Shown here piece after piece: positions 52,366 through 62,905 of a stretch of DNA of 64,000 bases. Under the pieces are notes generated by a model, which was not told the DNA's origin, ran no database searches, and was given only the letters and a program-made list of their open reading frames with translations. Origin of the DNA: Caenorhabditis remanei. Lineage: Eukaryota > Nematoda > Chromadorea > Rhabditida > Rhabditidae. The first letter of the stretch is position 1. The number at the start of each line of letters is the position of its first letter. The stretch lies in assembly GCF_010183535.1 (NCBI RefSeq), contig NC_071330.1, positions 7,855,717-7,919,716 on the forward strand, given 5' to 3'. Made by a program: the position numbers and the translations under genes.

Positions 52366-55300
52366 TTATTTAGATGAAGTCTTTGCCTTCTTGGCGGCCG
52401 AAGCTCCACTCTTTTGTGCATTGGAGCTGGCTTTTTTCTTATCACCCGCTGTGGCAACAACAACTGGCTTCGCCTCTGCGACTTCTCCCATTTCACGTTC
52501 AATAAGAGTGATGAGAGTGTTACAACGACGTTGGAGCTCCTGTAAAAATGCGTTTATTTCGAATGTTATGAAGTTGAATTAAAAAATTAACTGACCATAG
52601 CTGTACGACTCTTTAAGAACCAATCGAATCTGAATTGAGGCGCCATTCGAACTGATTGTCGCAGTTCTTCAAACACATTCTCTTTGTCGTATCCCAATCG
52701 GTGAGTTTCGCAAACCAAGAAACGATCCTCTTCTTCAGTGTATGTCTTTCCTTTGTTCGTTCCATAGGAGATCCGTAGCTGTTGGAAAGGTGCCTTGTAC
52801 TTGGCTATTTTTGCATCAAGAGCCTTTTTAACAGCATACTTGCGCTGTATTCTTGCCTCCCCTTTCTCAATTTGGCTGAGAAGTTTCTCTGAATCTTGAA
52901 GCTCATCGACACGCTCCCAGAAAACATTAGCGTATCTTTGAATTTCCTCCAGAGGACGTTCCATTTCCTTTGCAATACTTTCCAGGTCATCACGTCCATA
53001 TTTTTCGTTTCCCTAAATATAGACATGTAAACTTTGAATTTTCAAGCAATCTTTACCCTAATGAATTGCGTGAATTCGCGTTTGGTCCAGTCAGTGATTG
53101 CTTGTGTCAAAAGTTCGGTTTTCTCTTCTTGTTCTTTTTCAGTGAGTGGTCGAGCATTGTTGATGAGCTTTTGCTCCTCGGCTTGACGTTTCTCCGCTTC
53201 TTTTGCAGGGACATCTTTTGGCCTTTCCGCCTGAAAGTCATCAGTTATATTTCAAAAGGAGTTATGAAAAACCCCATGCTACATTTCCGTTACGTATCAA
53301 AATAATCGTGGTGAATAACATACACCGTCTAGATAAAGAAGCTCCACCCTTTTCAATCCTTTTCAAATCGGCTTTCCGTCTGCCTTCAGAATCTCACCGC
53401 CGTAGTCACCATTCATTCGATTTCGTCGAATGATGGAGAGCTCAGAACCCCCGCTGAGTAATTCTGAAGACATGATTACAACTTCTGAAGAAGATCCAGA
53501 CGTTGCAAGCAACCAAAGCCCACACAAACTCTTTCTTCTGGGTTACATCCCACATGCAAGGCATAATCCGTGAGTTTAATGAATCTTTGATGACGACAAA
53601 ACGCAAGCATTCAGAATCTTGAAAACGATAACGAATGATTTGTTGTCTCATTATTACATCTCATGGAATTCGTCGAAGTGGCAGCATTGTGGGTTTATTT
53701 GATGAATTTTTGATTTACACATTACTTTTACAGCAGACGGTGAACCCTCGCGTTCAAGAAGTCTAATGGCTAATGCAGATGCTCTCGTTTTTTTCATAAA
53801 TGAGCAGACTTTACGTGATGAGAACTGTCTCTTGACATTACAATATGCCTGGAACTTGACTCTACCAATTTTGATGTTACGGCCACCTATGACAAAACTC
53901 GTTATTTCTAATCGTGAAGCTCACCGTGAAAGAGAAAAAATAATGCACATAGGAGAATGCGCAATTGTTAGAAGTACAAGTGGTGAGCCTTGGCAACTTT
54001 TGAACGATGGAAACTCAGAGTCTGTTGACTACGCTTTACTGCAGGACGTTCTTCATGAAGTAAGCTCAGCTCAATTAAAAAAAATAATAATTTCCCGATT
54101 TCCAGGGCTACCGTCTTTCCACTCTTTATGATGTGCAGTCTCATGCCAAATCACTGGCTCGAGTTCGACGGAAACTATCCACGATTTTTTCAACAACAAA
54201 TTTTCTGCTACCGCTGTCTAAAGGTGGTTCATCGTCATCATCTCAACCGCATTTCTACTTATCCCCGTCCAACAGTTCTTTATGCGATGCACACAAATGT
54301 AAGAACACGTAATGTAGCGGGCGCCATAGGGAGAAAAGCAGGATAAGCCAAAGATAAGCTTTATGGATTTCCAGTGTCCAAATCTCGTAGTGCCGTCATC
54401 AAGCCTCCAGTGGCAACGAAGATAGCAACACGCCGTCAGAGTGGATCGTCTGGAGATAATAACAAAACGCGTCTCAATTTATCGATGAGCACTGGGAATT
54501 TATGCCGGACGGGAGTCGTGCGCACACCATATCCGAAGGCAAAGCAATTTCAGTTTGAGGAGGACGGAGGCGATGAGGAAGATGAGACGGACGAAGAGGA
54601 TACAGATTTAGTTAGTATCAAAACGCATTCGGGAAGACGACGTAATGTTTTGGTATGTTATGGAAAATAACTTATATGAAACAGATAAATTACAGAAGAG
54701 TCCTCCGCCCCCTGATAGAATTCCTAGTTCAGTGGGAGCAAGCGAAGTTGATGAGAAGGATGATACTTTTTTAAAGCTAATGCCGGACAATATTCAACAC
54801 ACCATTTTTAAGACACCAACGGTAAAGAAAACATATAATAAATGTTGAAATCACTCCTTCTTTTCAGTTGGATTTGCCAATTGGGGATGATTCAGAAATC
54901 GATGCTGATTCATTTCCTCTTCCTCCACCAACTCCCAAAACACCAGGCAGTGGATTATTCTCCATACCTTCAGGGAGAAACACTGAGAACACATCTCGTT
55001 CTCGTTTTACTAAAAGAAGTCGTTTTGGTTCAATAACCAGTCGTACTTCTTCTTTAGATCGTCGAATGAGTTTAAGCTGTTTAGAAGATATTTCTAATTA
55101 TCAGAAAACTCAATATTTGGTGTTCCCGCTCCGAGACTCTACTAAGAAACCTTATTTGCTCAAATTTCCTGAAGACATGCACGAAGAAGAAGAGAAACAC
55201 GGAGGCAGTGTGTGGGGCAGCGATACGAGTTTGGAAGAGGAAATTAAGGTTCGTATGAGCATAACAATTTCCTACATATGTTAAATGTTTTCAGCTGGCC

Positions 55301-58262
55301 GAAAAAATCAACGCAGGAATTATTGTGGACTACATGGATGATTCTCCAATCGTTTCTCCCGCTCCATATTTGGGAGACTTGGCCTAATTACTTTGTCTAA
55401 ACTTACCACATATCCAATTGTCTTGCGATAATGATAAATTTCTTTGTCCAATAGCTCAAACAGACGGCGTGGATAGAATTGGAAATCGAAAACTTGTGGG
55501 AGTTTTGGGCGCGGGGCCTTTGATTGCTTTTCCGCCGGATTTCCAGTTCTCATGGCTTCTTTGTAGTAGAGATCCACCTAAAAATTTATTTGTTCATTTT
55601 TTGGTAAGCACATGTTGAGATATCCAACAAACTGAAGGTTTCGTTCTTTACTGACCTGGTAATTTGCTTTACGCTCTCTTTTTGGTGGCTCAATCCAAAA
55701 ATGCCCCATACCATCAGCCTGCTTGGCTTTGTAGTTCTCCCCTTCGAAGTTATAAACAGTAAATTTTGTATTGTCTTCGAACGTCATGTTTCGCAGGTTG
55801 TTTTCATCAATTTTCCCCATTTTCTCGTTCAACTCCGCCGTCTTCACTTCCGCTTTCTCGAGAATGGTGTCAATATCGTCATCGCTGATTGTAGAGTCTT
55901 TAGCAGCAAATACCTGAAAAATTAGTTTTGGAAAAAATTCTAATTACTAATTCTAGCAACAAAGAAACTATATGAATGATTCGCACTGAACACTGTTTTA
56001 ATCACCTGTTCCGCTCCATGTCTAATCATGCTGATCATATCTCCCTTTCCAAGAGTTTTTTGAGCTTCCGACATACGTCCTTGTTGAATGACAATGTTAT
56101 CGAGACGAAGTTTTGCTTCGGCCTTTTCAATAATACGCTCATCGACTGTGTTCTCAGTAATCAAACGGAAAACTCTGACTTGTTTCTTTTGACCGATACG
56201 ATGAGCTCTATCCATAGCCTGAAGATCAGATTGAGGGTTCCAGTCAGAGTCATAAATGATGACGACATCAGCAGTAGCCAAATTGATTCCAAGGCCTCCG
56301 GCACGAGTGGTTAACATGAAAATGAACTTTTCAGAGTTTGGAGCATTATATGCTTCAATTGCTTGTGAGCGGTCTTCGTGTGCAGTTGACCCATCAAGAC
56401 GACAGTATTCATACTTTCGCCACCAGCAATAGTCCTCGAGTAAATCAAGCATTCGAGAGAACTGAGAGAAAATAAGAACTCGTGAACCCTGTTCTTTGAG
56501 TTTAACAAGCAACTTGTCGAGGACAACCATCTTTCCGCAATTGTCAACGAGATGCTGGTCTGTGGTGTAAGGTGGTCCAGGTTCAGCACCGTCGAAAAGA
56601 TACGGGTGATTGACGCATTTTCGAAGATGCATCAAGATATTCATAAGGCTGGAAAAATTATGTGTTGTCTTTTTTATCTACTAAAAATTGCTTTAAAATA
56701 AATTTTAACTCACCGAGCTTTCTCAACTTTTCCAGCTCCATTGATAACATCAATATCTTTCATGAGAACCTTCGTGTACCACTCTCTTTGAAGCTTCGAA
56801 AGACCAACATAAACTTTAACCTCTTTCTTTGGCAACAATGACTTCTCAACATCTGATTTGATACGACGAAGAAGGAACGGTTGAAGAACCTAGAATATCA
56901 TAATGAAAAAAATTAATGAGACAATTATTATGGCTTCTCACCTTGTGAAGGCGCTGTACCAAATCAGTGTTTCCACTCATTGCATCGCTGGAGAACCATG
57001 AATCGAAGTCATCCGAAGAAGTGAAAATGTCAGGCAAAAGAAAGTTCAAAAGAGACCAGAGTTCATGCAAGTTGTTTTGAAGCGGAGTTCCTGTTATGAG
57101 AAGTCGATTTTTGGAATTGAGCTCTCGTACAGTTTCAGACAGCTGGAATACGCTAATTAGGAGATGATAGTATATGAAACAATAAAAATACCTTGCTCTT
57201 CTCGTTTTTGATACGATGCGCTTCGTCGATGATCACGTACTTCCAATTGAGCTTTTTGAACTGAGTCTTGACTTTGAGCATCATTTCGTAAGTTGTACAA
57301 CAAACGTCGAAATTTTGAGTAAGAATCGTTTCTCGTAAGATTATATTCTGAAAGAAAGTTAATCAAAGTAATGGTTTGTGTATTTATCGAAAACTCAGAA
57401 CTCACTCTAGCGGCTTCATCTCCAATAAGGAGAACGGTTCTGATTGATGGACACCATTTCTTGAACTCATTGCCCCAGTTTTGAAGAGTTGACTTGGGCA
57501 CAATAACAAGATGAGGTGATGACTGATTCTTATAATGTTTCATATAACCGAGTAGAGAAATAGTTTGAAGTGTTTTTCCAAGACCCTGAAACATAATTAT
57601 TTCACACCAATATCTTGTAACACAAATGAGTTACCATTTCATCAGCCAAAATTCCATTAATATTGTTATGTTGGAGTGAAACTAGCCAATTGAGACCGCG
57701 AACCTGATAGTCTCTGAAAATAGTAAATAGTTATTTCGCAACAAACAACAAAAACATACCTCATTTCTCCATTTTCAATATAAAACGGATTCTTGTCGAA
57801 AATCACGAGATCATCTCCTTGAGCAGCATCTGCGAGGAGTTCTTCATCTTCCTCTTGTTCAGTTTTCCGGTGTCTGTGGTCTCCATCCACTCCGTTCTTT
57901 TTTGAAGGCCTGCCGCGCTTTTTGGCGTCGGCTGGGATTCCCGATGCAACTGAAATAGAATTTGATTAAATGAATACCCATTGACCAAGTCCATACGTTT
58001 GGCATCTCCTGAAGACAAGCAGTGAGAAAAGTTTTCAGTTTTTTGCAGCAATTTTTCGAATCGTTTGAAAGAATCGGCTGCATCTGATGTTTCAGGTTCG
58101 TCATCCATCTCCATTCTTCGTCCAACTTCCTCAATTTGTTCTACCTGAATTATTACTTTGATGCTTTCATGCATAGATAATTTTTTAGCTCACCTCGCCG
58201 GCGTTTGAATCGGTTTCCATTGGTTCATCGTTCATTCCTTGAGATGAGTCGTTGTCAGACAT
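52366..58262 (-). CDS. isw-1: ISWI-type chromatin-remodelling ATPase
   Basis: The catalytic ATPase of NURF/ACF-type complexes that slides nucleosomes. Fourteen exons: 58262-58194, 58144-57997, 57949-57760, 57713-57635, 57585-57406, 57347-57192, 57142-56942, 56889-56714, 56648-56006, 55913-55656, 55577-55407, 53230-53057, 53012-52596, 52539-52366. The total is 1011 codons plus TAA, as expected for ISWI, and all phases agree. Order: acidic N-terminus; SNF2 helicase lobe 1 with Walker A DEMGLGKT (about 161-168, split by an intron) and DEAH (about 263-266); lobe 2 (about 400-614) with [11 protein letters not shown] and [11 protein letters not shown]; the [13 protein letters not shown] segment; then HAND-SANT-SLIDE (about 700-975); and a Lys/Ala/Ser-rich tail. 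The ATG follows TATTTAG by 4 bases, typical of SL trans-splicing. Intron 11 (53231-55406) houses another gene on the opposite strand. The end of exon 2 (57997) is the least certain junction. Confidence 0.97.
53430..55387 (+). CDS. Nested gene: TIR-like N-terminal domain with long disordered tail, function unknown
   Basis: A complete gene antisense inside isw-1 intron 11. Exons: 53430-53569, 53615-53688, 53734-54059, 54106-54298, 54375-54652, 54696-54821, 54868-55248, 55295-55387 (TAA): 536 codons, all phases consistent, short introns with good signals. An acceptor CTGCCTTCAG at 53379-53388 may receive a spliced leader. Residues about 34-125 look like a TIR fold: [12 protein letters not shown] as the first strand, then [16 protein letters not shown] and LPILMLRPP as later strands, with a Cys at the place of the TIR Trp-Cys. 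The usual catalytic Glu three residues after that Cys is Thr, so NAD cleavage looks unlikely. The rest is Ser-rich and polar, with an acidic stretch ([17 protein letters not shown], about 305), Pro-rich patches and Arg-Ser motifs that could be kinase sites. TIR is a by-eye call; the gene itself is well supported. Confidence 0.85.
55433..55438 (+). terminator. Possible poly(A) signal GATAAA of the nested gene
   Basis: A variant hexamer 46 bases after the TAA of the nested gene. It lies inside isw-1 exon 55407-55577, because only 19 bases of intron remain after the stop codon. Confidence 0.35.
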
Positions 58263-58490
58263 TTTTCTAAATACATCTGTTTTGAATATCGAAAAGATAG
58301 GAGACGACAAATTTTTATCGACGAGACAACGGGGAAAAATCAAAAAAAAAAAGATAGACAATAAATAAGGAGCGCGCGAAAAGAGGTGTTGAGAAATTGA
58401 ACAAAGATTTCGCGGTTTTGAAGTGTCCGCAAACACGACGACGCGCAATTGCGGACGGTGCGAGACGTCTAGACGCGCATTGTTACTGAA
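58263..58490 (-). promoter_or_regulatory. isw-1: isw-1 promoter region with CG-rich, E2F-like sites
   Basis: A CpG-rich island in AT-rich DNA. Read on the isw-1 strand it contains TTTTCGCGCGC (58382-58372), close to the E2F consensus TTTSGCGC, as well as CCGCGAAA (58415-58408) and more CGCG words to 58476. An A-run precedes the start. E2F control fits a chromatin and cell-cycle gene but is inferred from motif alone. Confidence 0.45.
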
Positions 58491-58559
58491 AAGGAAGAAT
58501 GTTGAAACAAGTGATTTCAGTCATAAAACTGATTACAATAAATCTCTTTGGTACATCTG

Positions 58560-59031
58560 ACAAGTGAAAGTGAGCTATCAAATCTATAAGTGTGTGAAGT
58601 TTGAGAAAAACTGCACTCAAATTCTCGTAGTTGTGTGTCCTCTACCGAAACGATTTGGGAAGGAACAACTTGAAATATGGTCTGATTGACCGAGAAAAGG
58701 CTGTATCTCGGTCGGTAGATCGAATATAGATAACGTTTTTGGCGCATCTGAAAATGCTTGATCAGTTCTATAAGTGTGTGAAGTTTGAGAAAAACTGCAC
58801 TCAAATTCTCGGAGTTGTGTGTCCTCTACCGAAACGATTTGGGAAGGAACAACTTGAAATATGGTCTGATTGACCGAGAAAAGGCTGTATCTCGGTCGGT
58901 AGCTCGAATATTGATAATCTTTTTGGTGCATCTGAAAGAGCTTGATCAGTTCTATAAAAGTTTAAAGTTTGAGAAAAACTGCACACAAGTTCCCGGAACT
59001 GTGTGTCCTCTACCGAAGCAAATTGGCAAAT
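58560..59031. repeat. 184 bp tandem repeat, about 2.5 copies
   Basis: The same segment, including GTGTGTCCTCTACCGAA and CTGATTGACCGAGAAAAGGC, recurs at exactly 184-base spacing (anchors at 58621, 58805 and about 58989). Copies 1 and 2 are nearly identical; copy 3 is diverged and stops at the start of the foldback element. Open frames through it on both strands are frame-shifted between copies because 184 is not a multiple of three, so they are not genes. Confidence 0.85.
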
Positions 59032-59032
59032 G

Positions 59033-59198
59033 CTCATTGACTACGGTACTCATTGCCTACGGTTACTCATTGACTACGCTGTCTCATTGCCTACGGTCGG
59101 CTCATTGACTACGCTTGGCTCATCGCCTACGCTTGACTCTTTGACTACGCTTAGCTCTTTGCCTACTCTTACTCATTGCCTACGGTCAGCTCATTGAC
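59033..59198 (+). repeat. 16-18 bp minisatellite (left arm)
   Basis: Nine or ten units of CTCATTG(A/C)CTACGNT..., with A and C forms largely alternating at position 8, which suggests a two-unit higher-order period. Its inverted counterpart is at 61012-61112. Confidence 0.8.
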
Positions 59199-59869
59199 TC
59201 GCTTTTCCTAATACGCAGAGATTCTGGAATTGGTATTTGGTGAATACCTACACTTTCTGTATATTGAATATTGGTGAATTTTAAATTGGTTATAGAGAGA
59301 TATGAGTGAAAGGAATGTTTCAAGAAAGTTTGCAATAGCAATAAGGAGTAAGAAATTTAGAAACTGATACCAATATCCTGATTCCATTTTCCACTTTCCA
59401 CTCTACCTTTTCTTGTATCAAAGCTAAAATATGATAAGGTCAACTCTCAATGCAATCTGAATTAGGCAGTTAAATTCAATTTCAATGAGTTCTGTCAAGG
59501 GAAGGTCCCAGAATTTACCCAAGGATTCGGCTTTTCTTTTTTAATCAAAAGATCAAGAATTGGACAGAATTTTGTTTGCTTGAACCCATACACCATTTTT
59601 CAGGAAATCAGATAATTTCAAAAATACCTGATAGCTGTATTTCAGAAAGTATACTAGATCTGAATGAAGTGGGTAACTATATAGTTTACATACGAAACTA
59701 TATGGTTCATGTATAATTTAAATAAGGAATTATTTAGGTATTGGCTATTTGACAAATATGGGAAAGTAGATAATGATAGTAGTATGTGAGTCATAGAGAG
59801 AATTGCTGCCGGATGGAGGATTACTGCAAGAAATAAAAGAAGAGGGAGAGCCTTTGGGAAAATTCGGTT

Positions 59870-60760
59870 ATACCCCCCCCCCCCCCCCCCACACCGATAG
59901 CTTCCCCGCATGTTGGAATACACCCCCCACCAACTGAAAAGTGGGGGGTTATAACTGTGGGGCTGTATAATGGAACAGAAAGTGTGGGTGGTTATAATGA
60001 AACCATTATAGCCCCCCACAGTGGAAAGTGGGGGTTCATATCAAAACACCAGGCAATCTTCTACTATAACCCCCCACGTGTATCAATAAACACCCCCAAA
60101 ACGCCATGTTGGTATACCACCCCCGGGGAGTGTTTAATAGAATGTCTCCTGAATTTCTGCCTAAGCCTAAGAATTAAGGAAAATCAGCTTCCAGGGCGCT
60201 AAGCTTATGAGCGGGGCGAGAGCAAGCTCCAGGGTGTCCTGTTTTAAGGTAATCACTACTTCCAGGGCGCTGAGCTTAGGAGATGTGTAATAGAATGATA
60301 CAGGAATTTCAGCCTAAGCCTAAGAATTGTGGAAAATCAGGGGGAATTTCAGCATAAATCGACGTTTTAGTTTTAACCTAAAGATAAATTTTAAAGTTTT
60401 AGCGAAAAACTGCTGAAAAACGCACAGAAAACCCGAAAAAACGAAGAAAAATCGGAATAAAATAATTATTTTTGAGTGTAATCAATATTTAATTTGACTG
60501 CCAACAATGATACTCAGTCATTGGGGGGTTTATATCAAAATGATGCTCACATTACAATATATACCCCCACATCTGATTGAAATTTGGGGGGTTATATTGT
60601 AATGTGTGGGGGTCTATAATAGAATGTTCATAATATAGTCCCAACATTCCAATAAACACCCCCATCCAAATGACTAAATCACGCATTGTGGGGGTGTATT
60701 CCAACGTTCACCCAGGGGGGTGTATAACCTAATCTTACGGGGGTCTATAATAGAATGTAC
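59870..60760. repeat. Dispersed C/G-tract motif cluster
   Basis: Words of the form TATAACCCCCCAC, their complements GTGGGGGGTTATA, and GGGGGTCTATAATAGAATGT (60606 and 60738) recur in both orientations at irregular spacing at 59870-60140 and 60515-60760. An 18-C homopolymer lies at 59873-59890. Confidence 0.7.
60159..60323 (+). repeat. Two telomere-like GCCTAAGCCTAA words in a diverged duplication
   Basis: GCCTAAGCCTAA at 60159-60170 and 60312-60323 equals two units of the nematode telomere repeat TTAGGC read backward. Each sits in the same context (TAATAGAATG, GAATTTC, AAGAATT, GGAAAATCAG), so the pair reflects a local duplication about 153 bases apart. Confidence 0.65.
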
Positions 60761-61011
60761 CCGAGCCTTTTTGTTTTCAGGATGAAAAATTGCACTCTAT
60801 GATAATCCCACTGATGTACCGGGTATATCATGTACCCATTATTACAGCTCCGAAAATTACCCACTGGCTCAACGTATCCCATGATCAAACCTTGGGAAAC
60901 ACATGCTCTTATCTCTCTATAACCAATTTAAAATTCACCAATATTCAATATACAGAAAGCGTTGGTATTCACCAAATACCAATTCCAGAATCTCTGCGTA
61001 TTAGGAAAAGC

Positions 61012-61112
61012 GAGTCAATGAGCTGACCGTAGGCAATGAGTAAGAGTAGGCAAAGAGCTAAGCGTAGTCAAAGAGTCAAGCGTAGGCAATGAGCCAAGCG
61101 TAGTCAATGAGC
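61012..61112 (-). repeat. 16-18 bp minisatellite (right arm)
   Basis: About six units, the reverse complement of the left-arm array. They are fewer than on the left, so the arms have changed in copy number since they formed. Confidence 0.8.
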
Positions 61113-62905
61113 GGTGCCACCCGTGTTCATAGATTAGAATGAAAATAAAGAAATGAAAGTGGTATAGTAACGGTTTATATGAAACCGTTAGCGTTGATTC
61201 CCTATCTCTATGTGTGCTCCGATTACTTCTCACAGGCATGACTATAGTCTATAGATTATATATAATCTAACATTCTTGTTTCCAGAGTAGCCGCTCCGCT
61301 CCACAGCATGTCAACACCACCCAATTCCAACAACGAGTCGGCAGCCACTACAACAGCTTTCACAACTCATTTATGCTTTCATTATCATCCGGCACCCACG
61401 CCTTCATCGTCATCCCTCTCCCATACACCTCAATTTTATGCTCGTCACATATCAATAATTCTTTCGTTTTATTTAAATTTCCCCCAGTAGATCCCCTGTA
61501 TGTAAGCTCCTAAAAGGTCTCTAGATACCCGGAAACTGACGCAAGATATCCACGTCAGCCTCAAGAATCCTCAACATCAAGTAGAAATCCATCTACCGAA
61601 GTCCACACAAGATCGCCTTCATGTCACACCAATAAATCAGCTCTATCAGACCAACGGTCAACACAACTATCACAATCTCAGTGCATGCACATGAATAGAC
61701 GTCTTAAAATCGTCTCACTTTTGAGTTTCCAACAGCGTCGCTGCAATTTAATTTCAAGTTCGTCTAAGAGATTTCTTTACACGAGTTAGTTTCAGTGATT
61801 TGACCACGGGTAAATGGATGAAATCCAGTGTTCCCTGAACTGCCCAAAATGTCGAGTCGAATTATTTTGAATATCTGAGGGGTGTGACCGCCTTATATAC
61901 AAGCCTGTTATACGGCCGACCGAGAAAGACCGAGGCCTCTGTTCAACTTTGCCTCCAAAAACCAAAAAAACAGGTCGGGCGGGCTGCTGTTAAGCAGCCA
62001 GAAATTTTGTGGAAGAGCCGCGATCTACATTAAGAAGATGTACCGTACTTTATGTTAAGCGGCAAAACGGCGCACTCAAAAATAAATCATGAAGCAACAG
62101 TCCACAAAGTTGAAAGGAAAAGTAAAACTTTCGAGGAACCATCCTAAATGTCCATGTAATGAGAAGTTCCGGTTTTTGCATTGCTGTAGTGTCGGAGAAA
62201 GTAATAAACGTAGTAAAAGGGTTATATATTCACGAGGAGTTCTTTTGTTTAATGAAAACACGTTTTTTGGTGTTTTCTTGAAGTTTAAAAAAAAAGTCGG
62301 AGAAATTTTTCGGCAGCATCCTCAACAAAAATGATAGAGAAAGAGAGTGAATCATATGAACATTACATTCATCTGAAAAACTTATTTGGATTCAGAAAAA
62401 TATTTCCAGCATTTCCTACTCACAACCTTCAAGCCAACTGAATCCAGCGAAAATCGCAGCGTTGCCGCGAAGTTTCCGCTGGTTTAAAACTTTTCCAGTA
62501 ATTAGAAACTCAATGCGACCTATAGATGTGGTCATACATTCCCTTTAAAGATAAGATTCTTCACTTCGATGACCGCCTTCAGAATTTGTACCTGATCCCT
62601 ATACCGGTTCTATTTGCCTCCATCCAATTTTTCTCACTGAAATCTTCTTTGAAATCAGAATTCTCAAATCTTTCTTCCGACACCGACAGCTCTTATCTAG
62701 TCTGTTCCATCGAAAATTGCGACGCGCTTCTTTTCAATTCCTGCCTTGTTTCACCCAATTCCTTCAATCGCTCAATATTCTCACTTCTTTTCTCTTTTCT
62801 TGCCTCTTTTTGATTCCTGAATTTGATCATTGATTTTGCAAGCCACGACTTTTTTTCTGACTCTGAGAAATTATGCAATTTTCTGTGCTGCAATTTACTT
62901 GAATA
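61113..62905. other. Spacer with coding-like fragments but no supported gene
   Basis: Plus strand 61308-61490 opens MSTPPNSNNESAATTTAF after a TTTCCAG acceptor, and a different frame at about 61530-61795 is Ser/Thr/Gln-rich. The shifts between frames suggest decay or missed introns. A palindromic AACGGTTT/AAACCGTT hairpin is at 61168-61190. Around 62000-62085 is a repeat-like CGGCAAAACGGCGCAC segment. The frame at 62089-62334 is unrecognised. Confidence 0.4.
62693..62890 (-). CDS. Possible terminal exon of an unrecognised charged, helical protein
   Basis: A minus-strand AATTGCAG acceptor near 62891 opens 65 codons to TAA. The translation is rich in Lys/Arg/Glu in a coiled-coil pattern (EARKEKRSENIERLKELGE). 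Any upstream exon would lie across the plus-strand gene starting at 62906, which makes a real gene doubtful; a decayed exon is an alternative. Confidence 0.25.
   Translation of the reverse strand, partial: QHRKLHNFSESEKKSWLAKSMIKFRNQKEARKEKRSENIERLKELGETRQELKRSASQFSMEQTR

Larger units (their letters stand above)
59033..61112. mobile_element. 2.08 kb foldback element with minisatellite-bearing inverted arms
   Basis: The left arm 59033-59306 and right arm 60906-61112 are reverse complements. The inner 125 bases of each arm differ at only about four positions (shared GCAGAGATTCTGGAATTGG and TATTGAATATTGGTGAATTT). The outer part of each arm is a 16-18 base minisatellite, CTCATTG(A/C)CTACG plus 3-5 variable bases, with about 9 units on the left and 6 on the right. 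The core (59307-60905) has no gene; it contains C/G-tract motifs, a poly-C run and telomere-like words. It is probably a non-autonomous DNA transposon of foldback type. Confidence 0.75.

Noticed and set aside
58517..59037. Minus-strand open frames through the 184 bp repeats
   Set aside because: They shift frame at every repeat because 184 is not a multiple of three, and they show no splice structure. They are by-products of the repeat.
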